Assembly: GCA_022264855.1 (NCBI GenBank)
Contig: JABYQU010000009.1
Location: forward strand, 434,001-498,000
Direction of reading: 5' to 3'
Origin: Lenzites betulinus
Taxonomy: Eukaryota > Basidiomycota > Agaricomycetes > Polyporales > Polyporaceae
DNA: 64,000 bases
Each line of letters opens with the position of its first letter. The first letter of the stretch is position 1. The translations under genes and the position numbers were made by a program. The notes under the pieces were generated by a model. That model saw only the letters and a program-made list of their open reading frames with translations. It was not told the DNA's origin and searched no databases. Of the stretch, positions 38,583 to 48,019 are shown one piece after another.

Positions 38583-38740
38583 CTCCTCCTCGACGCGAGA
38601 ACGGCGATAGAGGGGAGAAACGTGAAAAGAGAACGTAATGTGTAAGGTGTAAAGGAGAGTGGATATGATCGAAGACAAACGAAAAAGAAAGAAAAGAAAA
38701 CGAGAAAACGAGAAGGACAAAGACTCCTCCTCGCATGGAA

Positions 38741-40671
38741 TCATATGAGACCGAGGTAACGCCGGAGGACGGTATACTGAGGACCAGGTAACGCTTTCGT
38801 AAAGATGTCGGCGATGTTATCTTTGGTGGGAATCCATAGGACACAGATTTGATCGGTGTTTGTGTAGTGACGAAGGAGGTGGTGTTTAACGCCAATGTGT
38901 TTACTGCGGGAGTGGAAAGAGGGATCGCCGGATAGAACGATCGCGCTGCGATTGTCGACAAGGAGGGGGGAAGGGGCGTCGGGCGCGAAACCGAGGGTGG
39001 TGAGAACGCTACGAAGCCAGACGCACTCTTTGCCGGCTTCGGCTGCAGCCATGTATTCGGCTTCGGTGGACGAGTCAGCAGGGGTAGGCTGCTTACGAGC
39101 GGACCATGAGATCATGCCAGAGCCGAGGGAGAAGCAGTAGCCGCCGGTTGATCGACGGGTATCGACACATCCAGCCCAGTCCGAGTCGGAGTAGCCCAAG
39201 ATGTAAGCGGCGCGATCGCCACCGAGAGTGAGAGAGAGATCGCGCGAACCCTTCAGGTAACGGACAACGCGTTTCGCAGCTTCCCAGTGGACCGAACCGT
39301 AGTTGTCGAGGAATTGGGCGAGCTGTTGAACGGCGAAGGAGATATCGGGACGAGAGCCCACAGCAATGTAATTGAGACTCCCGACCAGTGCGCGGTAGGG
39401 GAGGGTAGCGGCGGCGCGTTTCTCCTCGTCCGTGGATGCGGCCTGAGAACGAGAGAGTTTCTCGCCGAACACCATAGGCGTCGAGACGGGGAATGCGTCG
39501 GTGAGGTTGAACTGGGAGATGATACGGTCGATGAGCGCTGTCTGGGATATGCGAATAGAGCGAGTGGCGCGGTCGCGGTCGATGGCAATGCCGATGCAGA
39601 ATTTGGCTTCGCCGAGGTCTGAGATGGTCCACGCGCGACGGAGATCGGCTTTAAAAAGGTCGCCGGCAGATTTGGAGCTGGCGATAGCGATGAAGTCGTC
39701 GACGTGAACACCGGTGATGACGGTACCGACGGAGGACATGCGGATGTAGAGGCAATACTCGCTGTCCACACGGGAGAAGCCGACGGACGTGAGATGCTCG
39801 TGCATGGTACGGTTCCAGGTGCGACCGCCCTGGGGCATACCGTATAGCCCTTTGTGCAGTTCCCAGACGTGATCCTCGAGACCGACTTCCTCAAAACCCT
39901 TAGGTTGCTCCATGTAGCAGAGCTCGTCCGGGGGGAGTTTACCATAGAGGAAAGCGGTCTTGACGTCGACCTGCAGAACGTCCCAACCGAGTGAGGCAGC
40001 AAGGTGTAACAAGAGACGGAATGATTCCATGCACATAGTGGGAGAAGTAGTCCGGTGGTAGTCCTGTCCGAACACAGCTTGAAAGCCGCGGACAACCCAA
40101 CGGGCTTTGAAGCGGGCAGGGTCGCCATTTTCGTCACGTTTCAGGCGGAAAACGAGTTTGCCCTGCATGATGCGACGACCGGAAGGGACAGCTGCACGAG
40201 GGACAAGGACGTAAACCTGCATCTCTTTGATTGATCCAAACTCATCGTGAATAGCGGCGGTCCACTGGCGCGCGAACGGGCTGGCAAGAGCCTCGCGGAG
40301 AGAGGTGGGGTCGCCGTCGTAGTCGCCATCAAGCTGGAGGGCAGCGGTGAGGGCGGAATCAATGTCGGTGGACTCCTCGGGGGGAGAAGGGTCGAGCTGT
40401 GGACGAGCAGAGCGAATGCGATCAGCGCTCGCGCGAACGTCGGCAACAGCGCGCTCAAGGGACGTTACGAAAGGAAGACCGGCGGCAGCAGCAGCGCGTT
40501 CGGTGAGGCGCGTGGTACGGCGAGGCGCGGTCACGGGACCCGACACGGTCACGGGCGCGATAGACGCAGGAGGGACGAACGGCGCTAAAGCCGGATCAAG
40601 GGGAGCGGGAGAAGGAATGATGGGAGAAGAGGGAAGGGAGGGGGTTGCCACGGGCAGAAGGGAAGCGGGAG
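38741..40671 (-). CDS. Copia polyprotein fragment: reverse transcriptase and RNase H
   Basis: Copies element RNA into cDNA. The open frame starts upstream of the junction at 40671 with a Pro/Ser-rich linker, then gives DEFGSIKEMQVYVLVPR, KARWVVRGFQ, LLHLAASLGWDVLQVDVKTA, the catalytic VHVDDFIAI box (about 39700), PYRALVGSLNYIAVGSRPDI, and the RNase H part with DSDWAGCVDTRRSTGGYCF, SSTEAEYMAAAEAGKE and RSKHIGVKHHLLR, ending RRYLGLI at 38741. No stop or frameshift interrupts it, so the copy was probably young when truncated. The apparent N-terminal extension to 40864 is read from the gypsy LTR and is not copia. Confidence 0.92.
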
Positions 40672-40915
40672 TGTAACGGGTACGGGCGGATGGGATAGAC
40701 GCCCGACAAGCGCTAAGCCATCGGGCATGCATTGCATGACCCGATGGTAGAGCGTATGGACTTAGGCTTGGCGATCGGACGGTGGCTTGGTACTGTACAG
40801 TAGGTACGGTAACACGCCCGCGGGCCGATGATGTACGATACGCTTTTACACTACGAACAACCATAGCTTGACCCAGTCAACTACTCGGGTGTGACCTGCG
40901 TGCGTATCTATTACA
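40672..40915 (+). repeat. 5' LTR of the gypsy chromovirus
   Basis: 244 bp, beginning TGTAACGGG and ending ATCTATTACA, so it has TGTAA...TTACA inverted ends. By eye it is identical over its full length to 50567-50810. It is followed by CTTTTTTTGACTTTG, which is not an obvious tRNA primer-binding site. Confidence 0.95.
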
Positions 40916-40995
40916 CTTTTTTTGACTTTGAGCATACGCGTTCTAGCCGACAGGGCTACTATCCGTACATCAACGCCAGAAGCTTTGGGAATCCC

Positions 40996-43953
40996 ATGTA
41001 TTCGGATCCCCCGCCCGGATCAGGCACTCCACCTGCTCCGTACGGGGTGGGAGGGTCTCAGATTGAGCCCCCCACCCGCGTTGCTCCCGTTCCTGGGTTG
41101 GAACCGGAAGTGAGACCTGGTGGATACCCGGTGATCAATGATCCCGAGTATGCACCACCGATGGACAGCTTCCAGACGGCCCGATCTGATAGACTGGGAC
41201 TGGAAGGAGCGTTTCCATCTAGAACTAGTACCGGTATGTCCAATGGACCCCGAGTACAAACTACCCCCCCTTCTCCAACGCCCCGTAGATCAGGTCCGGT
41301 GACCCGGAATAGCGAACGAAGGACAGATAGTGTGGGGGTGGAACTTATCCCGGGTAACCGGTCTACGAGTCCATCGCTGTACCCAAGATCAGCGAGCTGG
41401 CGACCGGGTCCGCCAATGGCGGCTCCGGCTGCCCGGCTTCCCCGGGCATCTCCGTTCGATCCAGCTGCCACATCTACGCCGCGGCCCGACACTCATGGGG
41501 CGACGGAGGACATTCCAGACCCTAGGCACCAATGGTACCTGAGGGCTGCGGCTCACAATAATCAGCTGGAGATGGACGCGAAGGCCCTCAATGAGTTGGC
41601 TCAGCGGGGACAAAACTTTGTCTTGGAATACATCAATGATGTAACCGCCATGCAATCCCGATTGAATCGGGCCCTAGGCGACAATGCGCAAACCATTCGC
41701 GATATCCATGAGGAGATGTCACTAGGCCAATATCCTGCGGACAGGGGACAAAACTATACGCCGGTCCAACGGCCGTCAATGACGCCACTTGGACCCCTCA
41801 TCCCCGAACGGCCCATGGTCACCATTCCGACCCGGGAAACGCCTCCTCATATGATGAGGACGGGACATGGCGAACTCCGCCGAGAGCGGAGTGAACCGGG
41901 AATCGGAGTGGGTGACCGTCGGTCTATCACCACTCGTAGCCCCTCATCCTTGGAGCCGCCCGACCGCGTCAGGTTTGCGGAAGTACCGGGGGAATTCCAG
42001 TCGTCGTCAGGGGTGCCGCCGCTGTTTGCCCTTCCCGGTTCCGGCCCTCGTCGAGGTGTCGAACACGGGATGGGCCAGTCGGTATCCACTGCTCGGCTGA
42101 ACCCACGGTACCCGCTACCCCCTTCGGCGTATGGGCTGCCGAACTCATTAGCTCCAGTGGTAAATGCTACCGACGTGGTGGCTAGTGTCGCCGCAGGAGC
42201 TGTGATGCATCAGGACGCACTATTAGTGCAGCTGTGCCGGAATATCCACTACAAAGTCGGAACGCGTCGTCCTCGGCTGCCGGAAGGAGTGAAGCAACCT
42301 AAGATCGAGAATCCCAGCAAATACAAAGGCGAGAATGATCATAAAACGTTCTACGCCTGGCTGGATGAATACTTGAGTTGGTTGCGAGCCTACAATCTCT
42401 GTGGGCCTGAAACGGATGACGACCGACTCCGGTTGACGCGCATGTTCCTCACTGGAGATGCGGAACAGTGGTTTACTCATAAGGTGGACCACCCGGCGGT
42501 GGATTATCACCCCACCTTCGAAGAAGCGATCTGTGCAATGCATCGTCGCTTTGTCCATGCCTCTTCTGCGGCCAAGGCCACCCAGGATTACGAGAACGTG
42601 AAGTACACGGCCTCCATGGGCGTGGACGGATTTGCTGCAGCTCTACTAGAGTGCGCACAAATGATGGTAGTACCGCCCGTGGAATACGACGTTGCCCGAC
42701 GATTCTTGAGGGGCGTGCCATCCGAGCTGTACAACCAGCTTGTAGGACAACGTGGACTACGCCCGGAGTTTGTGAGCTTGGAAGTCATCCTCCAGCATGC
42801 TCGACAGGTGGAGGAATCCATGGCGCTGGTCCGGGCCCGTGAGCGCGACGATCGTTCACTGAATGCGCCGCGTAGAGACGAGAAAAAAGACGAGCGGACC
42901 AGTGGTTCACCTCGTCGCGACGATCGTAGGCGGCCCCGGGAGAGTGAGGCACGTCCGCCAACTCGGGACCTCCCTCGCCCGAACGACCCAGTGCGAGTGG
43001 CGACGGGTAGCAATGCTATCGAGAGGCCGCCTCGGGGTGCGGGCACAAAAACTTGCTGGGCTTGTGGCAAGACGGGGCACTTTGCCACCGATCCAGAATG
43101 CCCCGATTATGGGAAACGGGACAGGAATGATCGAGAGCGTCGGCCGCGTACTCGACTGCACGCCCAACGGGTCCAGGATGATGGCGATGAGGCCGATGTA
43201 TCGGCAGACGACGAGCCCCCTCCGGACGACTATGACGACTGGGGTGGGTCCCAATATGCGTCTGAGCCTGACGACGACGACGAGGGCTCGGAGATCGAGC
43301 GCGCCCATGCACTCAGGGTGGTAGATGGGGAGACTCCGTCAATGACCGAGCTCCCACCAGGGGAAGACGACTTTATGGTGCGGATGCACGCTGGTCGACT
43401 GAAGGCTGCTACGGGGACTGTAGTACCAATGGTACATTCGGCCACTGTCCGTCGGAGGGAAGAGGATAATTCCGTGCAGCCTCGTAGGGATCGTGCGGCC
43501 CATCCCACTCTGACTGCGCTTGTCACAATCAACGGGATGCAGGCTTATACGCTCTTCGATTCCGGCAGTACCACGGACTCCGTGTCTCCCGAGTTTGCGT
43601 TTGTGGCCAAGGCCAAGCGAGTTAAACTGGATCAGCAAGTGACGCTCCAACTGGGATGCGCAGGTAGCCGATCCAAGATTAGCTATGGAACGCGTGTCCC
43701 CGTGTCCATCTGCGGAGTGCAGGAGGACCATTACTTTGATATCGTCAACCTGGATCGCTACGACTGCATTGTGGGCACTCCATTCATGAACGCTCATGGC
43801 CTCTCCCTGGACTTTGGGGAACGGTGCATACGTGCCAATGGCAGCGTATTTCCGTCATTCTCCTATGAAGAAGACAGGGACCATCGCCAGAGTCGGCGTG
43901 ACCGACCGGGAGCGAAGAGAGTGATCGGCGTCTCGCCGCCACATCAAGAGTGA
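40996..43953 (+). CDS. Gypsy Gag-protease polyprotein
   Basis: Structural capsid protein with a fused aspartic protease. The first in-frame ATG after the LTR is at 40996 (MYSDPPPGSGTPP), giving 985 residues; an upstream frame extension runs into the LTR and lacks an ATG. A long Pro/Arg-rich N-terminus (about 1-410) precedes a capsid-like helical domain (KPKIENPSKYKG-type start through VILQHARQVEES, about residues 430-610). A zinc knuckle follows, CWACGKTGHFATDPEC, at about 687-702; its last spacing (six residues after His) is longer than the usual four. Then comes an acidic linker. The protease active site is LFDSGSTTDS (catalytic Asp at about 855), with IVGTPFMNAHGL near the end. It ends with TGA at 43951-43953, directly in frame with pol. 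Confidence 0.88.
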   Translation: MYSDPPPGSGTPPAPYGVGGSQIEPPTRVAPVPGLEPEVRPGGYPVINDPEYAPPMDSFQTARSDRLGLEGAFPSRTSTGMSNGPRVQTTPPSPTPRRSGPVTRNSERRTDSVGVELIPGNRSTSPSLYPRSASWRPGPPMAAPAARLPRASPFDPAATSTPRPDTHGATEDIPDPRHQWYLRAAAHNNQLEMDAKALNELAQRGQNFVLEYINDVTAMQSRLNRALGDNAQTIRDIHEEMSLGQYPADRGQNYTPVQRPSMTPLGPLIPERPMVTIPTRETPPHMMRTGHGELRRERSEPGIGVGDRRSITTRSPSSLEPPDRVRFAEVPGEFQSSSGVPPLFALPGSGPRRGVEHGMGQSVSTARLNPRYPLPPSAYGLPNSLAPVVNATDVVASVAAGAVMHQDALLVQLCRNIHYKVGTRRPRLPEGVKQPKIENPSKYKGENDHKTFYAWLDEYLSWLRAYNLCGPETDDDRLRLTRMFLTGDAEQWFTHKVDHPAVDYHPTFEEAICAMHRRFVHASSAAKATQDYENVKYTASMGVDGFAAALLECAQMMVVPPVEYDVARRFLRGVPSELYNQLVGQRGLRPEFVSLEVILQHARQVEESMALVRARERDDRSLNAPRRDEKKDERTSGSPRRDDRRRPRESEARPPTRDLPRPNDPVRVATGSNAIERPPRGAGTKTCWACGKTGHFATDPECPDYGKRDRNDRERRPRTRLHAQRVQDDGDEADVSADDEPPPDDYDDWGGSQYASEPDDDDEGSEIERAHALRVVDGETPSMTELPPGEDDFMVRMHAGRLKAATGTVVPMVHSATVRRREEDNSVQPRRDRAAHPTLTALVTINGMQAYTLFDSGSTTDSVSPEFAFVAKAKRVKLDQQVTLQLGCAGSRSKISYGTRVPVSICGVQEDHYFDIVNLDRYDCIVGTPFMNAHGLSLDFGERCIRANGSVFPSFSYEEDRDHRQSRRDRPGAKRVIGVSPPHQE

Positions 43954-43956
43954 CTG
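43951..43956 (+). promoter_or_regulatory. Candidate UGA readthrough site between gag-pro and pol
   Basis: TGA CTG. The frame stays open from 43954 straight into the pol ORF (14 sense codons up to a GTG at 43996, then the ATG at 44002), so decoding this single UGA as sense would give a Gag-Pro-Pol fusion. UGA followed by CU is a context known to be leaky in other systems; its use here is inference. Confidence 0.45.
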
Positions 43957-44001
43957 CCTGACCATTGGTCATCGAGGGCTACCAAAGGACCATCAGTGAC
44001 A

Positions 44002-46416
44002 ATGGAGCTTGATCCTGAGGAGGGGGCTACGTTGCGCACTGACCCTCATCGAGTACTGCCGGGAAACCTGCCCTATGTTGTAGAGGCAATTCGTGCGCGG
44101 AAACACGATGCGGCCATGGATGACCAACTGGACGAGGAGAAGAATGATGGTGAGGCCAACGGCGGGCCGGAGCGGTTAGGAACGGGATGGAGGGATGATG
44201 GGTCGCCAATGGCGCCAACTCATCCGTCGGACATCGGTGTTGAGGACGATGTGCCAGCTAAGGGGACGAGGATAGAGCTGATATACCCGGACGACGACGA
44301 AGCACCTCGGAAACGCTATTTCAAGGGGCACCCTGATCGGCGTATTCCTCGAGACATGCCTGAGGTAGCGGTCCGGGATGTGGTTAGTCGCCACTCGTCC
44401 TTGGGTCCTCGGAGAGACACACATGGCCGAGTAGACCCCCATGGAATCAACGACATGGTGTATGAGGAAGCGTTGAATTATATTCGCGACACAGAAGCAC
44501 CATTGGTGATGGAGAAGCCTGACGTGCTTCCAGGATTACGACAAAAGTGGGTCGAGGCATGTGCCGACCTACTAGGACCTATACCGTTGGCTCTTCCACC
44601 GATGCGCGAGATTAACCACCGCATTCCCATCATTGATGAGGAAAAGCAGTACTCGTATCATCATCCGCGGTGTCCAGATGCTGCGCGACCGGAACTGTTG
44701 GAGAAATGGAATCGATATGTGAAAGCGGGATGGTGGGAGATGAAGCCGGCCAATCAAGCGGCTCCTCTCTTGTGTGTATTAAAAAAGAATGGGAAGTTGC
44801 GTACCGTCATTGACGCTAGGCAACGGAACGATAATACACTCAAGGACGTAACCCCCTTTCCGGACCAGGACAACATCCGCGTGGATGTGGCCCGCGCTCC
44901 TTATCGATCCAAGATTGACATGTCCGACGCGTATGAACAGATACGAATAGACGTCAATGACGTATGGAAAACAGCGTTCTCCACCATATTCGGTACGGCC
45001 ATATCCCATGTCATGCAGCAGGGAGACTGCAATGCACCTGGGACCTTTCAACGGCTCATGACATGGATATTCAGGGAGTATATTGGAGTGTTCATTCACG
45101 TATATTTGGATGACATCTTCGTATACTCCCGGTCCATCGCTGACCACGAAGAACACTTGAAGTTGGTGTTCGACCGACTCCGGGAACAGAAGTTGTATAT
45201 CAGCAAGTCGAAACTTGATTTGTATTCGCCGCGAATGGACTGTCTGGGTCATCTAATAGATGACCGAGGACTACATGCCGACATGGACAAGATGGCGACC
45301 ATTCGGGATTGGAGGGCACCTCGGTCTCAAGTAGAGGTACTTCGATTCCTAGGGCTGGTACAATATCTTGCCCATTTTATGCCTGACGTGTCGGCCTACA
45401 CTTCTCCATTGGAGAGCATATGCCGGAATGGTACTCCGTTCCACTGGCGACCGGTGCACCAAGTTTGTCTAGATCGCATTAAGGCCTTGGCTTGTCGGGT
45501 GCCTGTGTTGAAACCCATTGATCCTGAGTGCGACGATCCTATATGGGTCATCACTGATGGCTCTGTAGTGGGAGTGGGAGCGGTATATGGGCAGGGACCG
45601 GATTGGAAGACTTGCCGACCGGCTGGATTCATGTCTAAGAAATTCACGTCGGCGCAGAGGTCCTACAAGACGTATGAACACGAGGCATTGGGCATTATCG
45701 AGGCACTGATGAAGTGGGAAGATCGACTGTTGGGGCGGAAGATTCGAGTGGCTACGGACCACGAAGCCTTGGTCACCATGCGCCGAGTTATCCGGGAATC
45801 GAAGAACAGCCGGCTCATTCGATGGGACGAGTACTTGTCCCGGTTCGACCTCGAGATCGTTCACGTCGAAGGGGTCACCAACAAAGTGGCGGATTGTTTG
45901 TCTCGATACTATGAGAATGATGCCCCTGACGAACTACATCCGACGGAGGTGTACGTCAATGCCGACATTAGGTTGGACCCGGGGATGGATGAGCTGCCCA
46001 ACGTCCGACGAGAGGAAATCGAGGCGGAGGTGGCACTACGAGCGATCCGGGGAGTCACGGAACCACGGGATGTGGAGCTGGAGATGTTGCGAGAACATGC
46101 CGAGCCCGAGTCGTCAATGACGACGAAGGGCGCCGTAGACATCACGCTGCAATCTGCACTCCAGGATGGTCCGCCACTGACCGCAGTGTTAGGCGGCATT
46201 CCGCGGTTCTGGGACACCGTGAAGGCCCAGTACCGACTCGATACCACGTTCGGGAAAGTCATTGGTGACTTACGAGCTCACCCTAACTTCCGCATCAATG
46301 ATGGGGTGTTAGTTGTGAAGACCCGGTTGGGCACTGAGGCTGCCTGCATACCCCAGGGCGTGGTCGGGAAGCGCCGATTGACGGAATTGGTCATTGACCA
46401 TGCCCACCATCATTAG
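44002..46416 (+). CDS. Gypsy Pol: reverse transcriptase, RNase H and start of integrase
   Basis: First ATG at 44002, in the gag frame. The N-terminal 190 residues are a charged linker. Reverse transcriptase motifs: WWEMKPANQAAPLLCVLKK, TVIDARQRNDNTLKDVTPFP, KIDMSDAYEQIRID, QGDCNAPGTFQRLM and the catalytic YLDD at about residues 368-371 (45103-45114). RNase H: WVITDGSVVGVGAVYG (first Asp at about 519), YKTYEHEALGIIEAL and RVATDHEAL, ending with NKVADCLSRY. A spacer then leads to the integrase N-terminal region (GVVGKRRLTELVIDHAH), where the frame hits TAG at 46414, in the middle of the HHCC zinc finger. The remainder of integrase is in the -1 frame. Confidence 0.9.
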   Translation: MELDPEEGATLRTDPHRVLPGNLPYVVEAIRARKHDAAMDDQLDEEKNDGEANGGPERLGTGWRDDGSPMAPTHPSDIGVEDDVPAKGTRIELIYPDDDEAPRKRYFKGHPDRRIPRDMPEVAVRDVVSRHSSLGPRRDTHGRVDPHGINDMVYEEALNYIRDTEAPLVMEKPDVLPGLRQKWVEACADLLGPIPLALPPMREINHRIPIIDEEKQYSYHHPRCPDAARPELLEKWNRYVKAGWWEMKPANQAAPLLCVLKKNGKLRTVIDARQRNDNTLKDVTPFPDQDNIRVDVARAPYRSKIDMSDAYEQIRIDVNDVWKTAFSTIFGTAISHVMQQGDCNAPGTFQRLMTWIFREYIGVFIHVYLDDIFVYSRSIADHEEHLKLVFDRLREQKLYISKSKLDLYSPRMDCLGHLIDDRGLHADMDKMATIRDWRAPRSQVEVLRFLGLVQYLAHFMPDVSAYTSPLESICRNGTPFHWRPVHQVCLDRIKALACRVPVLKPIDPECDDPIWVITDGSVVGVGAVYGQGPDWKTCRPAGFMSKKFTSAQRSYKTYEHEALGIIEALMKWEDRLLGRKIRVATDHEALVTMRRVIRESKNSRLIRWDEYLSRFDLEIVHVEGVTNKVADCLSRYYENDAPDELHPTEVYVNADIRLDPGMDELPNVRREEIEAEVALRAIRGVTEPRDVELEMLREHAEPESSMTTKGAVDITLQSALQDGPPLTAVLGGIPRFWDTVKAQYRLDTTFGKVIGDLRAHPNFRINDGVLVVKTRLGTEAACIPQGVVGKRRLTELVIDHAHHH
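46405..46416 (+). other. -1 frame break inside the integrase HHCC zinc finger
   Basis: The zero frame reads ...DHAHHH-stop (TAG 46414-46416). The -1 frame, re-using base 46407, continues PSLGHLGLQKTSEYVRR, then WPQLQRDVELFCVSCGTCQ, exactly the rest of the zinc finger. A one-base loss, a sequencing error or a -1 shift would all explain it. No canonical X-XXY-YYZ slippery heptamer is evident at the break. Confidence 0.75.
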
Positions 46417-47708
46417 GCCACCTCGGACTTCAAAAGACTTCGGAGTATGTCCGTCGCTGGTTCTGGTGGCCCCAGTTGCAACGAGATGTCGAACTATTTT
46501 GCGTGTCATGTGGAACCTGTCAGACCACGAAAAGCAGCAATGCTGCTCCCGTAGGCCTCCTGCACTCCATGCCCATCCCAGTATATCCCTGGCAGTCGAT
46601 TGGTATGGACTTCGTAGGCCCGTTCCCGGAAGCCTCGGGCTTCAACTACATGCTGGTAGTCATTTGTCGGTTGACCAGCATGGTCCACCTTGTTCCTTGC
46701 TGTGTCACTGACACCGCAGCGGCCGTGGCGGCCTCATACATCAGAGAGGTGGTGCGGCTTCATGGCCTCCCGGAGACTATTGTGTCCGACCGGGACTCGA
46801 AGTTCACGTCGGCGTTCTGGCAGGAAGTCCATCGTATTCTGGGTACCCGTTTACTCATGTCTACCGCCTTCCACCCTCAAACGGACGGCGCTTCCGAGAG
46901 GGCGATCCGGAACGTAGCTCAGATACTACGCGCCGCGGTTGAGCCGGATCAAAAGGATTGGGTACGGGCACTACCAATGGTAGAGTTCGCCATCAACTCG
47001 GCGACTAGTGCGTCCAGTGGATTCGCACCCTTCGAGTTGAATTATGGCTACATGCCACGTATGACGAACATCCTAGCAGTGGCTTCTAAATTTCCGGGCG
47101 TACAGGCATTTGCCGACCGCGCGCGGTTGAATTTGGAGCGTGCTCACGACGCCATTATCCAGTCTCGGGTGCGCCAAACCCACTTCGCCAACCAGCGGAG
47201 GACGGACGAATCGTCGTCCTACGCTCCGGGTGATCTGGTCTACCTCTCGACGAAAAACCTGACGCTACCTAAGGGCCGGGCCAGAAAGCTGGCTCCGAAG
47301 TATGTGGGACCCTACAAGGTGGTGCGAGCGTCCCCAGAGACATCGAATTATACGCTTGAACTTCCGGACGAGCTAGTGCGACGTCGGATACATCCGACCT
47401 TTCACTCGGCCCTCCTCCGACCGCACGTGCGGAACGACGACGAACGGTTTCCGGGCAGGGAGGCCCGGAAGTTCTATGATTTCGGTAATCCTGACGATGG
47501 AGAGTGGATGGTGGACGAAATTGTTGGGCATCGATGGAAGGGCAAGACGATCGAGTTCTTGGTCCATTGGACCTTGGGAGACCACACGTGGGAGCCATTG
47601 GCTCATTGCGAGGAATTGCAGGCTTTGGATGACTATCTGGCCCTTATGGGAGTGGACACTTGGCGAGCGCTGTCGCGACGAGTGACTCCTGCCAAGGGCG
47701 GTAGGTGA
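46407..47708 (+). CDS. Gypsy integrase core, GPY module and chromodomain (-1 frame part of Pol)
   Basis: Inserts element cDNA into the genome. Seen: HHCC remainder (LGHLGLQKT...CVSCGTCQTTK), catalytic core with IGMDFVGPFPEASGF (first Asp), TIVSDRDSKFTSAFW (second Asp) and FHPQTDGASERAIRN (Glu), then the GPY/F-like module KLAPKYVGPYKVVRAS and RRIHPTFHSALLRPH. The C-terminal chromodomain is EWMVDEIVGHRWKGKTIEF, LVHWTLGDHTWEPLAHC. It ends RRVTPAKGGR, TGA at 47706-47708. A chromodomain after integrase identifies the chromovirus clade, whose members often use it to target heterochromatin. This ORF lacks its own ATG at the 5' end and is presumably read only as part of Pol. Confidence 0.9.
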   Translation, partial: PSLGHLGLQKTSEYVRRWFWWPQLQRDVELFCVSCGTCQTTKSSNAAPVGLLHSMPIPVYPWQSIGMDFVGPFPEASGFNYMLVVICRLTSMVHLVPCCVTDTAAAVAASYIREVVRLHGLPETIVSDRDSKFTSAFWQEVHRILGTRLLMSTAFHPQTDGASERAIRNVAQILRAAVEPDQKDWVRALPMVEFAINSATSASSGFAPFELNYGYMPRMTNILAVASKFPGVQAFADRARLNLERAHDAIIQSRVRQTHFANQRRTDESSSYAPGDLVYLSTKNLTLPKGRARKLAPKYVGPYKVVRASPETSNYTLELPDELVRRRIHPTFHSALLRPHVRNDDERFPGREARKFYDFGNPDDGEWMVDEIVGHRWKGKTIEFLVHWTLGDHTWEPLAHCEELQALDDYLALMGVDTWRALSRRVTPAKGGR

Positions 47709-48019
47709 ATGACGAGGCTACTGCCACCCAGCAATGCTGAGGTGGTAGTGGCCGCCGTGGTCCGACCAGCAGCATTGCTGAGGCCGGACGCTAGATGGAG
47801 GACGGGTCTTGCGGGGTGGCTGAAGAGCATAGTGCGGTGCGAGGATGAGATTAAGTCCGAAGCGCCCGTGTGGGGGTTGCGACAGCCCAGAGCGCCCGCC
47901 CGGCTACTCACGCCTAGCCGGCTGCGTGGGAATCCGCGAGTTGCGCGGGAATATTCTGCGGCACGTGCTGGCTGGCGCTCAACTGTACAGTTCCCCGCGG
48001 AGTTTCAAACTGAACTCTA

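Larger units (their letters stand above)
38487..40671 (-). mobile_element. Ty1/copia LTR retrotransposon, 3' half only
   Basis: Contains the reverse transcriptase-RNase H part of a copia polyprotein, its polypurine tract and a 3' LTR. Gag, protease and integrase, which precede reverse transcriptase in copia elements, are absent. The element ends exactly at the first base of the gypsy LTR (40672), and I could not find its continuation beyond the gypsy 3' LTR at 50811. Confidence 0.85.

Noticed and set aside
38649..38715. A/G-rich tract near the copia stop codon as a possible gene promoter
   Set aside because: It lies between the copia stop and its polypurine tract and is best read as the untranslated end of that element.
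40672..40864. Apparent N-terminal extension of the copia polyprotein
   Set aside because: This frame is read antisense through the gypsy 5' LTR; the same sequence reappears at the 3' LTR, so it is not copia.
40891..40995. Gag start at the upstream end of the open frame inside the 5' LTR
   Set aside because: The frame opens within the LTR without an ATG; the first ATG after the LTR at 40996 is the better start.
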